A stretch of 64,000 bases of DNA from Micromonospora aurantiaca ATCC 27029 (GTDB lineage: Bacteria > Actinomycetota > Actinomycetes > Mycobacteriales > Micromonosporaceae). The position numbers and the translations under genes are program-made. Below are positions 35,851 through 44,011 of the stretch, piece after piece. The first letter of the stretch is position 1. The number at the start of each line of letters is the position of its first letter. The stretch lies in assembly GCF_000145235.1 (NCBI RefSeq), contig NC_014391.1, positions 3,294,001 through 3,358,000 of the forward strand. The letters are read 5' to 3'. Below the pieces are notes generated by a model. That model saw only the letters and a list, made by a program, of their open reading frames with translations. It was not told where the DNA came from and searched no databases.

Positions 35851-36186
35851 TCAGCTCGCGCGCGGGGCGTACATGATGACGGCGACGCCGACCAGGCAGA
35901 TGGCCGCGCCGACGAGGTCGTAGCGGTCGGGCCGGAACTTGTCGACCACCATGCCCCAGGCGAGCGACCCGGCGACGAAGACGCCGCCGTAGGCGGCGAG
36001 GATGCGGCCGAAGTTCGCGTCCGGCTGGAACGTGGCCACGAACCCGTAGGCGCCGAGCGCGATCACCCCGGCGGCGATCCAGAGCAGCCCGCGGTTCTCC
36101 CGCCAGCCCTGCCACACCAGCCAGGCGCCGCCGATCTCGGCGAGGGCGGCGAGCAGGAACAGCAGGATGGAACGCACGACCGTCAT
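35851..36186 (-). CDS. YnfA/UPF0060 family small membrane protein
   Basis: A 111-residue protein with four membrane helices. [20 protein letters not shown] at the N-terminus and [20 protein letters not shown], then [20 protein letters not shown] match UPF0060 throughout. The family resembles small multidrug-resistance proteins. The gene follows the MerR gene by three bases, so it is in its operon and presumably under its control. Confidence 0.92.
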   Translation of the reverse strand: MTVVRSILLFLLAALAEIGGAWLVWQGWRENRGLLWIAAGVIALGAYGFVATFQPDANFGRILAAYGGVFVAGSLAWGMVVDKFRPDRYDLVGAAICLVGVAVIMYAPRAS

Positions 36187-36189
36187 GCG

Positions 36190-36612
36190 TCAGACCGTAG
36201 CCGGGCCTCGGTCCGGACCGGTGAAGGGCAGGGGACAGTGCGGGCTTTCGGCGCAGGTGACCAGGTCGTCGCAGCCGGCCGAGACGGCGGCCCGGAGCGT
36301 GTCGCGGACGGCGGTGAGGTCCGCGAGCCGTCGCTCCACCTCGGCGAGCTTGTCGCGGGCCCGGGTCCGCAGGCCGGCGTCGTGCCGTCCGGCCGCCAGC
36401 AGGTCGGCGACCTCGGCGAGCGTGAAGCCGAGACGTTGCGCGGCCTTCACCACCCGCAGCAGGGTGACCGTCTCGGCCGGGTAGAGGCGATGCCCGCCCG
36501 GCGACCGCCGGGGCGCGGGCAGCAGCCCGCGCCGTTCGTAGTAGCGCAGCGTCTGCACGTTGACCCCGGCCGCGTCGGCGAGCCGGCCGCTGCGCAGCTC
36601 CGGCTCGCCCAT
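36190..36612 (-). CDS. MerR family metal-type regulator
   Basis: A 140-residue MerR regulator: helix-turn-helix GRLADAAGVNVQTLRYYERR, the conserved RSPGGHRLYP wing, a dimerisation coiled coil, and C-terminal cysteines in SAGCDDLVTCAESPHCPLPF. The three cysteines suggest a thiophilic metal or oxidant as signal. The ATG overlaps the stop of the upstream CCSFF gene (TGATG). Order on the transcript is CCSFF gene, merR-like gene, ynfA, all driven from a promoter with MerR operator geometry. Confidence 0.9.
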   Translation of the reverse strand: MGEPELRSGRLADAAGVNVQTLRYYERRGLLPAPRRSPGGHRLYPAETVTLLRVVKAAQRLGFTLAEVADLLAAGRHDAGLRTRARDKLAEVERRLADLTAVRDTLRAAVSAGCDDLVTCAESPHCPLPFTGPDRGPATV

Positions 36613-36941
36613 CACCGGCCCCGCGCGGCCGTGGCCCGCAGGGCCAGGGCATCGAGTACGGCGACACGGGCCGCCGGAACGCGGATGTCGAGCGTCAGCG
36701 TGTCGCCGTCCGGGCTGGCGAGATCGAAGGTGAAGAAGGAGCAGCAGGCGGACTCGCGGGCGATCAGGTCCCGGGCGAGCGCTTCGGCGCGGCCGTCGAG
36801 GTGCAGCCGCAGATGCCCGGCGGCCGGCCGGTCGGCGCCGCGCAGCGCGTCGTGGAACAGCCCGTCGAACTCGGCCAGCCGCAGCGGCCGTTCGGTGGTC
36901 GGCAGCGTGCAGGTGTCGGGCACCCAGGATTCGTCGGTCAC
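36612..36941 (-). CDS. Hypothetical protein with ESACCSFF motif, first gene of the MerR operon
   Basis: A 109-residue protein of unknown function. It has LRLAEFDGLFHDALRGADRP, then the vicinal-cysteine motif in ARDLIARESACCSFFTFDL and a C-terminal strand TLTLDIRVPAARVAVLDALA. Adjacent cysteines next to a MerR gene suggest binding of a soft metal such as mercury or arsenic. The GTG start has no ribosome site but lies six bases after a -10 box, which fits leaderless translation. Confidence 0.72.
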   Translation of the reverse strand: MTDESWVPDTCTLPTTERPLRLAEFDGLFHDALRGADRPAAGHLRLHLDGRAEALARDLIARESACCSFFTFDLASPDGDTLTLDIRVPAARVAVLDALALRATAARGR

Positions 36942-36947
36942 CTCTCG

Positions 36948-36979
36948 ACGGTAAGCCCGTACCGGGGTACCGGATGCAA
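36948..36979 (-). promoter_or_regulatory. MerR-type promoter/operator
   Basis: On the minus strand TTGCAT (36974-36979) and TACCGT (36948-36953) are 20 bases apart, the long spacer that MerR activators correct by twisting DNA. The spacer carries the dyad CCGGTAC-CCCG-GTACGG, close to the mercury operator CCGTAC-N4-GTACGG. The transcript would begin at the GTG at 36941. Confidence 0.75.
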
Positions 36980-37002
36980 CCGCCGGTTCATCCTTTCCTG
37001 AA

Positions 37003-37022
37003 TACAGCAGACGCTGTACAGT
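37003..37022 (+). promoter_or_regulatory. Candidate CmtR operator overlapping a leaderless -10 box
   Basis: TACAGC-AGAC-GCTGTA (37003-37018) is a perfect dyad. It overlaps the -10 box TACAGT at 37017-37022, which lies six bases before ATG 37029, the right place for repression by the encoded ArsR/CmtR-type regulator. Confidence 0.55.
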
Positions 37023-37028
37023 CACGGC

Positions 37029-37355
37029 ATGTGGACGCTGCACCACTCCCAGGCGCTGTCCCGTTTCGGTCACGCGCTGTCCGACCCACTGCGCGCCCGG
37101 CTGCTGCTGGCCCTGCGCGAGGGGCCCGGCTACCCGGCCGAGCTGGCCGAGGCGCTCGGCACCAGCCGGCAGAACCTGTCCAACCACCTGGCCTGCCTGC
37201 GCGGCTGCGGCCTGGTCGTGGCCGTGCCGGAGGGTCGCCGCACCCGGTACGAGCTGGCCGAAGCCCGCCTCGCCCACGCGCTCGGCGACCTGGTCGGCGT
37301 CGTGCTCGCGGTCGACCCGGCCGCCTGCCCGGACGCCGCGGACGGATGCTGCTGA
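37029..37355 (+). CDS. cmtR: ArsR family metal sensor, CmtR type
   Basis: A 108-residue winged-helix repressor. The recognition region LGTSRQNLSNHLACLRGCGL includes the two cysteines (CLRGC) that in mycobacterial CmtR bind cadmium or lead, and the C-terminus ends ACPDAADGCC with further thiols. LVVAVPEGRRTRYELAEARL matches CmtR almost throughout. It should release DNA on Cd/Pb binding. The stop overlaps the ATG of the following transporter gene, which is frame-disrupted. Confidence 0.88.
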   Translation: MWTLHHSQALSRFGHALSDPLRARLLLALREGPGYPAELAEALGTSRQNLSNHLACLRGCGLVVAVPEGRRTRYELAEARLAHALGDLVGVVLAVDPAACPDAADGCC

Positions 37356-38030
37356 TGAGCCTGCCGCTGATCCCCGTCACGCCCGGCTGGCCCGGCGCCG
37401 GACCGCCGCGCGCTGCTCACCCGCCGGGTACGCCTGCTGGTCTCCGCGACGATCACCTACAACGTGATCGAGGCGGTGGTGGCGATCGGTGCCGGTACCG
37501 TCGCGTCCTCGACCGCCCTGATCGGTTTCGGTCTGGATTCGGTCATCGAGGTGGCCTCCGCGGCGGCGGTGGCGTGGCAGTTCGCCGGTCCGGATCCGCA
37601 GGCCCGGGAGCGGGTCACGCTGCGCGTCATCGCGGTGTCGTTCTTCGCGCTCGCCGCGTACGTCTCAGTCGAGGCGGTACGGGCGCTACTCGGCGGCGCC
37701 GAGGCCGCGCACTCACCGGTCGGGCTGGTGCTCGCCGGGCTCTCGGTGATCGTGATGCCGGTGCTGTCGGCAGCGCAGCGGCGCGCCGGGCGTGAACTGG
37801 GCTCCCGGTCGGCGGTGGCCGACTCGAAGCAGACGTTGCTGTGCACGTACCTCTCGGTGGTCCTGCTCGTCGGGCTTGCCCTCAACGGCCTGTTCGGATG
37901 GTCCTGGGCCGACCCGGTCGCCGCCCTGGTGATCGCCGTGGTCGCGGTCCGCGAGGGCCGCGACGCCTGGCGCGGCGACACCTGCTGCGCCACCTGCGGC
38001 TCGGGCGGCGGGCGCGACGCGCGGGCCTGA
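37355..38030 (+). pseudogene. Frameshifted cation transporter behind CmtR
   Basis: ATG 37355, overlapping the cmtR stop, begins MSLPLIPVTPGW, the expected N-terminus. The conserved body is in another frame: RRALLTRRVRLLVSATITYN, VIEAVVAIGAGTVASSTAL, GFGLDSVIEVASAAAVAWQF and the metal-type end GDTCCATCG. One extra base (or two missing) at about 37383-37403 separates the two. The second frame has a stop at 37368-37370 and no ATG before the GTG at 37464, so only a truncated protein of 188 residues could be made. A sequencing error or +1 frameshifting are alternatives. Confidence 0.7.
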
Positions 38031-38209
38031 TCACCGGCCGCGACCTGCGGCGACGTCGGGAATACGGCTGTGCTCGACGGCCCGGCGGGCTACCGTCACC
38101 GGAGTACGGGCCGGCGTGGGTCAGGCGCGCCGCGTCCACGCCCGCGCCGTCGGAGTTGACGTGGCGGAAACGCCCGCAGACGAGCATGGGTACGACGAAA
38201 GGGGCGGAC

Positions 38210-38392
38210 ATGACCGACGAGGTGACGTCGCAGGTCCCGCCGGAACCGGCTCCCGTGCTGACCACCACGCCCGCCGGAACCGGGCCGGTCGGACCGCCGA
38301 GCAGCCTGGACCTGTGGGCGCGCGCCCAGGTGCTGCACCGCTGCTTCGGCGACGACGACGGCGAGCCGCACATCATGCGCGGCCTGGACTGA
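38210..38392 (+). CDS. Small hypothetical protein (60 aa)
   Basis: AAAGGGGC precedes an ATG opening 60 codons. The product has a proline/threonine-rich N-terminal half (PPEPAPVLTTTPAGTG) and a helical end with LWARAQVLHRCFGDDDGEPH. One cysteine. No family, signal or membrane segment is seen. A good ribosome site and a frame that ends neatly 9 bases before the opposing gene support it moderately. Confidence 0.55.
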   Translation: MTDEVTSQVPPEPAPVLTTTPAGTGPVGPPSSLDLWARAQVLHRCFGDDDGEPHIMRGLD

Positions 38393-38401
38393 CCGCGCCG
38401 G

Positions 38402-38761
38402 TCAGCGCACCGTCACGCCGGCCCCCGCCAGCACCTCCCACCACGACGCGAGGTCGGGAACAGGCTCGGCGCGGGCCGTGTACTCCGCCAACCGCCGCCG
38501 CTGCTCCGCGCTCGGCGCCGGTGAGACGGTGGCGCCCACGCCGACCAGGGCGTACCGGTGGCCGCCGACGGTGAGCAGCATCGTGCCGACGATCGTCCCC
38601 CGGGCCTCGACCTGCCCGGCGGGCGCGGCGAACACCTCCGCGCCGCGCCGGTCGCGGGCGCGCAGCCGGCCCTCGTCGAGCGTCAGCAGCACCGGTACGC
38701 ACCGCATGCCGTTCCAGAGGCTGCGTCGCCAGTAGACGATTCCCGCGTACGACCGGTCCAC
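38402..38761 (-). CDS. Hypothetical protein (119 aa)
   Basis: A 119-residue soluble protein, beta-rich in its first two thirds (SYAGIVYWRRSLWNGMRCVP, then VLLTLDEGRLRARDRRG and GTMLLTVGGHRYALVGVG) and helical at the end. The pattern recalls pleckstrin-like domains, but no family is assigned. The start is GTG 38761, six bases after TACGGT (38768-38773 on the minus strand), so it is probably leaderless. Confidence 0.72.
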   Translation of the reverse strand: MDRSYAGIVYWRRSLWNGMRCVPVLLTLDEGRLRARDRRGAEVFAAPAGQVEARGTIVGTMLLTVGGHRYALVGVGATVSPAPSAEQRRRLAEYTARAEPVPDLASWWEVLAGAGVTVR

Positions 38762-38891
38762 GCGCCGACCGTACCGTTCCCGCGCACCGGTGAACGATTC
38801 CCGGCGGCGGTGCGTGAGAGCCGGTGAGCATCACCGGCGGCCGCCGGGGGTACTGCTGCGGGACACGGGAACGAACAGCCGGGAGGTCACG

Positions 38892-39632
38892 GTGGGGGAC
38901 AGGGCGGGACGTCAGGGGCGCGGGCCGATCGCCGGACTGGTGGTGGCCGCGCTGGTGGCGGCCGGCTGCATGGCCGGTGGCTACGACCAGGGCGAGCCGC
39001 AGCAGCCCGCACCCCCGCGCAGCGCGCAGCCCGAGTCGCAGACCACCCGCGCGGACGGCACGACGAGCGTGGCCGAGTTCAAGCAGGACATCCAGGACGC
39101 GGTACGGCTGGCCGAACGCTACTGGGCGGAGCAGTTCCGCGCCTCCGGTGAGCGGTTCACCCCGATCCGGCGGGTGGTGGCCTACAGCCGCGAGGGCGAG
39201 GTGGCCTGCGCCGGGCAAGGGCTGCCGCGCAACAACGCGGTCTACTGCTCGGCCGGCGACTTCATCGCCTACGACGTGAACTGGTCGGTGGCGGCGTTCC
39301 GGCAGATCGGCGACGCGTTCCTGTTCTACCTGCTCGGCCACGAGTACGCCCACGGCATGCAGGTGCGGCTGGGCATCCGCTACAACTTCACCATCCAGCA
39401 GGAGTTGCAGGCCGACTGCATGGCCGGGGCGTACCTCGGTGACAGCGTGCGGTCCGGGGCGCTGGAACTGGAGGACGGCGACCTGGAGGAGTTCCGGGAA
39501 GGGCTGCTGGCGGTCGGCGACGATCCGGACCAGCCGTGGTTCGCCGAGGGCTCGCACGGCACCGCCGAGCAGCGCAGCGAGTCGTTCTTCCGGGGGTACG
39601 AGAAGTCGCTCGGCGCCTGCGGCCTCGGCTGA
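38892..39632 (+). CDS. Neutral zinc metallopeptidase, lipoprotein
   Basis: A 246-residue exported lipoprotein: signal with lipobox VAAGC at about residues 21-25, a proline-rich linker, and a zinc-peptidase domain with LLGHEYAHGMQVRLGI (HExxH-like: HEYAH) and the glutamate of QQELQADCMAGAYLGD. This matches the neutral zinc metallopeptidase (YpfJ-type) family, whose substrates are unknown. GTG 38892 is preferred because GGGAGG lies just before it and the signal peptide then has normal length. Confidence 0.88.
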   Translation: MGDRAGRQGRGPIAGLVVAALVAAGCMAGGYDQGEPQQPAPPRSAQPESQTTRADGTTSVAEFKQDIQDAVRLAERYWAEQFRASGERFTPIRRVVAYSREGEVACAGQGLPRNNAVYCSAGDFIAYDVNWSVAAFRQIGDAFLFYLLGHEYAHGMQVRLGIRYNFTIQQELQADCMAGAYLGDSVRSGALELEDGDLEEFREGLLAVGDDPDQPWFAEGSHGTAEQRSESFFRGYEKSLGACGLG

Positions 39633-39723
39633 TGCCGCGGGTCACCCCGATCGGGGACGGTGACGGGCGCACCGGACGCGGCTGGCAGGATCGGCGGGGT
39701 ACGCGTATCGAAGGAGGCCCCCG

Positions 39724-40386
39724 CTGAGCAGCAAGCACCCCGCCGCCGTGCTCTTCGACATGGACGGCACCCTGGTCGACAGCGAGAAACTGTGGGACGT
39801 CGCGTTGCAGGAACTGGCCGCCGTGTACGGCGGTGTCCTGTCCGAGGACGCCCGCCGCGCGATCGTCGGCACCGGGATGGCCGACGCGATGCGGATCGTG
39901 CACGACGACCTGGGCCAGCCGGAGCGGGACGTGCAGGAAAGCGCCGACTGGATCAGCGCCCGGATCCTGGACCTGTTCCGCACCGGGCTGCGGTGGCGTC
40001 CGGGCGCGCTGGCGCTGCTGCGGGCGGTACGCGACGCCGGCATCCCCACCGCGCTGGTCACCTCCAGCGGCCGGTCCCTGGTCGAGGTGGCCCTGGACAC
40101 GCTGGGCCGGGACAGCTTCGACGCGGTGGTCTGCGGCGACGAGGTGGACGCGGCGAAGCCGCACCCGGAGCCGTACCTGACCGCCGCGCGTCTGCTGGGC
40201 GTGCCGATCGGGCGGTGCGTGGCGATCGAGGACTCACCGACCGGGGTGGCGAGCGCGCTCGCCGCGGGTGCGGCGGTGCTGGCGGTGCCGGCCGAGGTGC
40301 CGCTGGCGCCCACCGACGGCGTACACCAGCTGGAGAGCCTGCTCGGGGCGGACCTGGAGCTGCTCGCGGCCCTGCTCAACTGTTAG
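39724..40386 (+). CDS. HAD family phosphatase, probable CTG start
   Basis: A 220-residue HAD hydrolase of the beta-phosphoglucomutase-like subgroup: motif I VLFDMDGTLVDSE, motif II TALVTSSGRS, Lys in DEVDAAKPHPEPY and motif IV AIEDSPTGVASA. It dephosphorylates a sugar phosphate or nucleotide. AAGGAGG at 39711-39717 lies six bases before CTG 39724; no ATG or GTG follows until 39748, 30 bases from the ribosome site and already inside motif I. A CTG start is therefore proposed. Confidence 0.85.
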   Translation: MSSKHPAAVLFDMDGTLVDSEKLWDVALQELAAVYGGVLSEDARRAIVGTGMADAMRIVHDDLGQPERDVQESADWISARILDLFRTGLRWRPGALALLRAVRDAGIPTALVTSSGRSLVEVALDTLGRDSFDAVVCGDEVDAAKPHPEPYLTAARLLGVPIGRCVAIEDSPTGVASALAAGAAVLAVPAEVPLAPTDGVHQLESLLGADLELLAALLNC

Positions 40387-40432
40387 GAAGGGCCCCTTCT
40401 TATGCACGAGGCGTTAAGAAGGGGCCCTTCCT
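40385..40432. terminator. 18-bp perfect palindrome, GGGGCCC type, acting as terminator
   Basis: AGGAAGGGCCCCTTCTTA (40385-40402) is the exact complement of TAAGAAGGGGCCCTTCCT (40415-40432), with a 12-base loop. It lies between the converging HAD and FtsX genes. I recall many near-identical copies in Micromonospora genomes, so it may also be a dispersed repeat. Confidence 0.85.
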
Positions 40433-40438
40433 TTCACG

Positions 40439-42988
40439 TCAGTCGTGGGCGATGGCGCCCAGGACGTTGATCCGCGCGGCGCGGATCGCCGGCAGGACCG
40501 CCGCGACCACGCCGATGATCGCGGCCAGGATCAGGAACGTCACCATCTGACCCCACGGCAGGACCAGGTCGGTGATGCCCTCGTCCTTGAGCGCCTCGAC
40601 CACCGCCGCGCCGAGACCGGTGCCGACCACCACGCCCAGCAGCGCGCCGAAGATGGAGATCACCACCGCCTCGACCGTGATCATGCGCATGGTCTGGGCG
40701 CGGCGCAGGCCGATGGCTCGCAACAGGCCCAGCTCCCGGGTCCGTTCCAGCACCGACAACGCGAGCGTGTTGATGATGCCCAGTACCGCGATCACGATGG
40801 CCAGCGCCAGCAGGATCTGGATCATCTGGAGCAGGGAGTCCAGCTGCCCGGTCTGCTGCTCGATGAACGCGGCCCGGTCCGCCACCGACACCTCGGGGCT
40901 GTCCGCCAGCAGCCGCTCGACCTGCGGCTGCACCGCGTCCACCGACGTGCCGGGGGCGAGCTGCAGGAAACCCTGGATCGGCTGCGGGATGGCGAAGTCC
41001 GCGGCGGCCTGCGGCGGCAGCGTCACCGGGTTGGTCAGCTGCGAGCTCTCGTAGATGCCGCTGACCGTGTAGGTGCGGGCCTCGCCGCGGGACAGCTGCA
41101 CCGGCACCGTCGAACCGACGCTGAGGTTGCGTGCCTTCGCGGTGTCGGAGCTGACCAGCATCTGGTCCGGTGCCAGCTTGCCGATGTCACCGGCGGTGGC
41201 CTTCGCCCCGAAGATCTGCTGGAGCGCGGCCACGTTGCTCGACACGGCCACCCAGGTCCGCTCGCCGCCGACCACTGCCATGTCGCCGTACTCGCCGTCG
41301 ACCATCTGGACGCCCGGGATCGCGGCGGCCTTCTCCAGCACCGCCGGGTCGAAGCTCGCCGGGCGCGGCCCGGACGACGCCCCGGAGATCACCAGTTCCG
41401 CCTTGATGGTGTCCTCGGCCAGCGCGCCGATGCTGCCCTTTGCCGAGTCCAGGATCACCGTCACGCCGGTGACCAGGGCGATGCCCACCATCAGCGCGGC
41501 GGCGGTGATCGCGGTGCGGCGCGGGTTGCGGCCCGAGTTGAGCCGGCCCAGCTTGCCCGGCACCGACCAGGAGAAGATCGCGCCGAGCAGCGAGACCACC
41601 GGCCGGCTGATGATCGGCGTCAGCAGCGCCACGCCGATGAACGCGAACAGCACGCCGCCGAGGATGGTCGCCAGGGTGCTGTCGCCGGCGTGCCCGCCGA
41701 GACCGAGGAACAGCAGTACCGCGCCGATGCCGGTCACCACCGCGCCACCGATGGTGACCTTGGTGAGCGGCCGGTCCGGCGTGGCGACGTCCTGCATCGC
41801 GGCGATCGGCGGGATGCGCGAGGCGCGCACCGCCGGCAGCAGCGCGGCGATCACCGTGATCAGCATGCCGACCGCGAACGCGCCGATCACCGCCGAGGCC
41901 GGCACACCCAGCCCGGCCAGGGTGAGACCCCCGGCGAGCTGACCGAACAGGTACGCGAGCAGCGCGCCCACGCCGATACCGGCGGCGAGCCCCAGCACCG
42001 AGGCGATCAGGCCGACCGCGAGCGCCTCCAGCACCACCGAGCCGATGACCTGCTTGCCGCTGGCCCCGATCGCGCGCATCAGGGCCAGCTCACGGGTGCG
42101 CTGGGCCACGATGATCGAGAACGTGTTGAGGATCAGGAACGTGCCGACCAGCAGCGCCACCGCGGCGAACCCGAGGAGGATCTTGTTGAAGAACGACAGC
42201 CCCTCCTTGAGGCCGGCCGAGGCGTCGGCGGCGAGCTGCTCGCCGGTCTTGACCTGGTAGTCGGCGCCCAGCGTGCGGGCCAGCTCGTCGCGCAGCGCGG
42301 CCGGCGTGGTGCCGTCGGCGGCCTGGACGCTGACGTTGCTGAACACGTCCGGCTTGCCCAGCATCAGCTGCTGCGCCACCGGGGTGGTGAAGTAGACCTC
42401 GTTGGCGCCACCGATCGAGTCCCGGCCGCCGCTGTAGCCGAACACGCCGACGAGCGTGAACTCCTTCTTCGGGGCGAGCGTCAGCACGCCGACCCGGTCG
42501 CCGACCTTGACCTTGCCCGCCTCGGCCAGCGCGGTGTTGATCACGATCTCGTCGTCGGCCTGCGGCGCGCGGCCCTCGCGGATCTCCACCAGGTCGCTCT
42601 CACCGAGCCAGTTCTGGCCCAGCTGCGGCGGACCGAACGAGGTGACCACCTTGCCGTTGCTGCCGATCATGCGGGCGCCGTCGGCGGCGACCACGCCCTC
42701 GGCGTCGGCGACGCCGGGCACCGCCTTGATCCGGTCGAGCACCGACGCCGGCATCGGGGTGCTCAGCGGCATGCCCTCCGTAGTGGAGACGTCGATCTTC
42801 GGCTTCGCCTCGACGCTGACGTCGACCTCGGCGTACGCGTCGGCGAAGACCGCGTCGAAGGACCGCCCGAGCGTGTCGGTGAGCACGAACGCGCCGGAGA
42901 CGAACATGACGCCGAGCACCACCGCCAGGCCGGACAGCAGCAGGCGCAGCTTGCGCGCCAGCAGGCTCTTGAGCGTTGCCCGCAGCAT
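40439..42988 (-). CDS. FtsX-like ABC transporter permease
   Basis: An 849-residue permease of the MacB/LolCE type with two FtsX units. The N-terminal membrane segment and MacB-type periplasmic domain (residues about 20-240), then helices around FFNKILLGFAAVALLVGTFL, a second periplasmic domain, and final helices with LLGVVVGTGLGAAVVE. The RTRELALMRAIGASGKQVIG and RTRELGLLRAIGLRRAQTMR motifs couple to the ATPase. Probably exports a lipid, peptide or drug. The ATG overlaps the stop of the ATPase gene. Confidence 0.92.
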   Translation of the reverse strand: MLRATLKSLLARKLRLLLSGLAVVLGVMFVSGAFVLTDTLGRSFDAVFADAYAEVDVSVEAKPKIDVSTTEGMPLSTPMPASVLDRIKAVPGVADAEGVVAADGARMIGSNGKVVTSFGPPQLGQNWLGESDLVEIREGRAPQADDEIVINTALAEAGKVKVGDRVGVLTLAPKKEFTLVGVFGYSGGRDSIGGANEVYFTTPVAQQLMLGKPDVFSNVSVQAADGTTPAALRDELARTLGADYQVKTGEQLAADASAGLKEGLSFFNKILLGFAAVALLVGTFLILNTFSIIVAQRTRELALMRAIGASGKQVIGSVVLEALAVGLIASVLGLAAGIGVGALLAYLFGQLAGGLTLAGLGVPASAVIGAFAVGMLITVIAALLPAVRASRIPPIAAMQDVATPDRPLTKVTIGGAVVTGIGAVLLFLGLGGHAGDSTLATILGGVLFAFIGVALLTPIISRPVVSLLGAIFSWSVPGKLGRLNSGRNPRRTAITAAALMVGIALVTGVTVILDSAKGSIGALAEDTIKAELVISGASSGPRPASFDPAVLEKAAAIPGVQMVDGEYGDMAVVGGERTWVAVSSNVAALQQIFGAKATAGDIGKLAPDQMLVSSDTAKARNLSVGSTVPVQLSRGEARTYTVSGIYESSQLTNPVTLPPQAAADFAIPQPIQGFLQLAPGTSVDAVQPQVERLLADSPEVSVADRAAFIEQQTGQLDSLLQMIQILLALAIVIAVLGIINTLALSVLERTRELGLLRAIGLRRAQTMRMITVEAVVISIFGALLGVVVGTGLGAAVVEALKDEGITDLVLPWGQMVTFLILAAIIGVVAAVLPAIRAARINVLGAIAHD

Positions 42989-43653
42989 CAGTTGCCCACC
43001 TCGACCGGGGCGTCCAGCTTCTTCATCGTGTCCAGCACCGTCTCGGCGGTCGGCTCGATCAGCTCCGAGACGATCTGCCCGTCGGCGAGGAAGACCACCC
43101 GGTCGGCGTAAGCGGCGGCGGTCGGGTCGTGCGTGACCATCACGATGGTCTGGCCGTGCTCGCGCACCGAGTTGCGCAGGAACTTGAGCACCTCGGCGCC
43201 GGAGCGGGAGTCCAGGTTGCCGGTCGGCTCGTCCGCGAAGATCACCTCGGGGCGGGCGACGAGCGCCCGGGCGCACGCCACGCGCTGCTGCTGGCCGCCG
43301 GAGAGCTGAGCCGGGCGGTGCCCGAGCCGCTCCCGCAGGCCGACCGTGTCGATCACCGTGTCGTACCAGGCCGGGTCGGGCTTGCGCCCGGCGATCGACA
43401 GCGGCAGCAGGATGTTCTCCTGCGCGGTGAGCGTGGGCAGCAGGTTGAACTGCTGGAAGATGAAGCCCACCTTGTCCCGGCGCAGCTTCGTCAGACCCGC
43501 GTCGTTGAGACCGGTCACCGTCGTGTCGCCGATCATCACGGTGCCCTTGGTCACCGTGTCCAGACCGGCGAGGCAGTGCATGAGTGTGGACTTGCCGGAG
43601 CCGGACGGCCCCATGATCGCGGTGAACCGGCCGCGTTCGAACTCGGCGGTCAC
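42988..43653 (-). CDS. ABC transporter ATPase, N-terminally frameshifted
   Basis: A LolD/MacB-type ATPase of which 221 residues are in this frame: Walker [13 protein letters not shown]-loop [10 protein letters not shown], signature [15 protein letters not shown], Walker [14 protein letters not shown] and switch THDPT are intact. The normal N-terminal 34 residues, with the A-loop tyrosine in VWKVYGSG, are in another frame upstream. The expected CGG-GGG-GTG-ACC reads CGGGGGTGACC, one G short. The fragment's stop overlaps GTG 43653, so re-initiation could yield a truncated enzyme. One missing G in the read is the simplest alternative. Confidence 0.85.
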   Translation of the reverse strand: MTAEFERGRFTAIMGPSGSGKSTLMHCLAGLDTVTKGTVMIGDTTVTGLNDAGLTKLRRDKVGFIFQQFNLLPTLTAQENILLPLSIAGRKPDPAWYDTVIDTVGLRERLGHRPAQLSGGQQQRVACARALVARPEVIFADEPTGNLDSRSGAEVLKFLRNSVREHGQTIVMVTHDPTAAAYADRVVFLADGQIVSELIEPTAETVLDTMKKLDAPVEVGN

Positions 43654-43751
43654 CCCCGCAGCGCGACGACCTGCGCCTCACCGCTGCCGTACACCTTCCA
43701 CACGTCGTTCGCCCGGGCCGCGGCCTGCTCTCGGCCTACCGTCGCGGTCAC
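43650..43751 (-). pseudogene. Detached N-terminus of the ABC ATPase
   Basis: GTG 43751, with AGAGG upstream, opens 33 codons: [33 protein letters not shown], then TGA. This is the normal LolD-type N-terminus (A-loop Tyr, VVALRGV strand). The stop is created by a G tract of five rather than six at 43653-43657. Confidence 0.75.
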
Positions 43752-43782
43752 GTCATCTACCTCTTCCGTATGTCGTTCTCAT

Positions 43783-43811
43783 GCCGCACCGCCCCCGCTG
43801 GCCGGTGCGGC
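43783..43811 (-). terminator. Possible terminator after the NarL-type regulator
   Basis: GCCGCACCG (43783-43791) pairs exactly with CGGTGCGGC (43803-43811). It lies between the regulator and the ABC genes, both on the minus strand. Confidence 0.4.
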
Positions 43812-44011
43812 GGAATCCATCCTCGGGGTCGCGAGCCCGAAAGCCCTCCGACCTGGGGTGGAATCCGCGCCGATCTTCCGGTGAGGGTCGACCCCCATCC
43901 GGGCTCAGGGTGACCCCTGACCGGCAGGCGACGCCGACGTCAGGGCCTGACCCCGCGTGATGGTCAACACATCAGCCCCGCCGCTGGTCACGGTAGGCGA
44001 CCCGCGCCACC
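43812..44011. other. Intergenic region before the ABC genes
   Basis: About 200 bases without a coding frame; no repeat or promoter was assigned with confidence. Confidence 0.4.
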
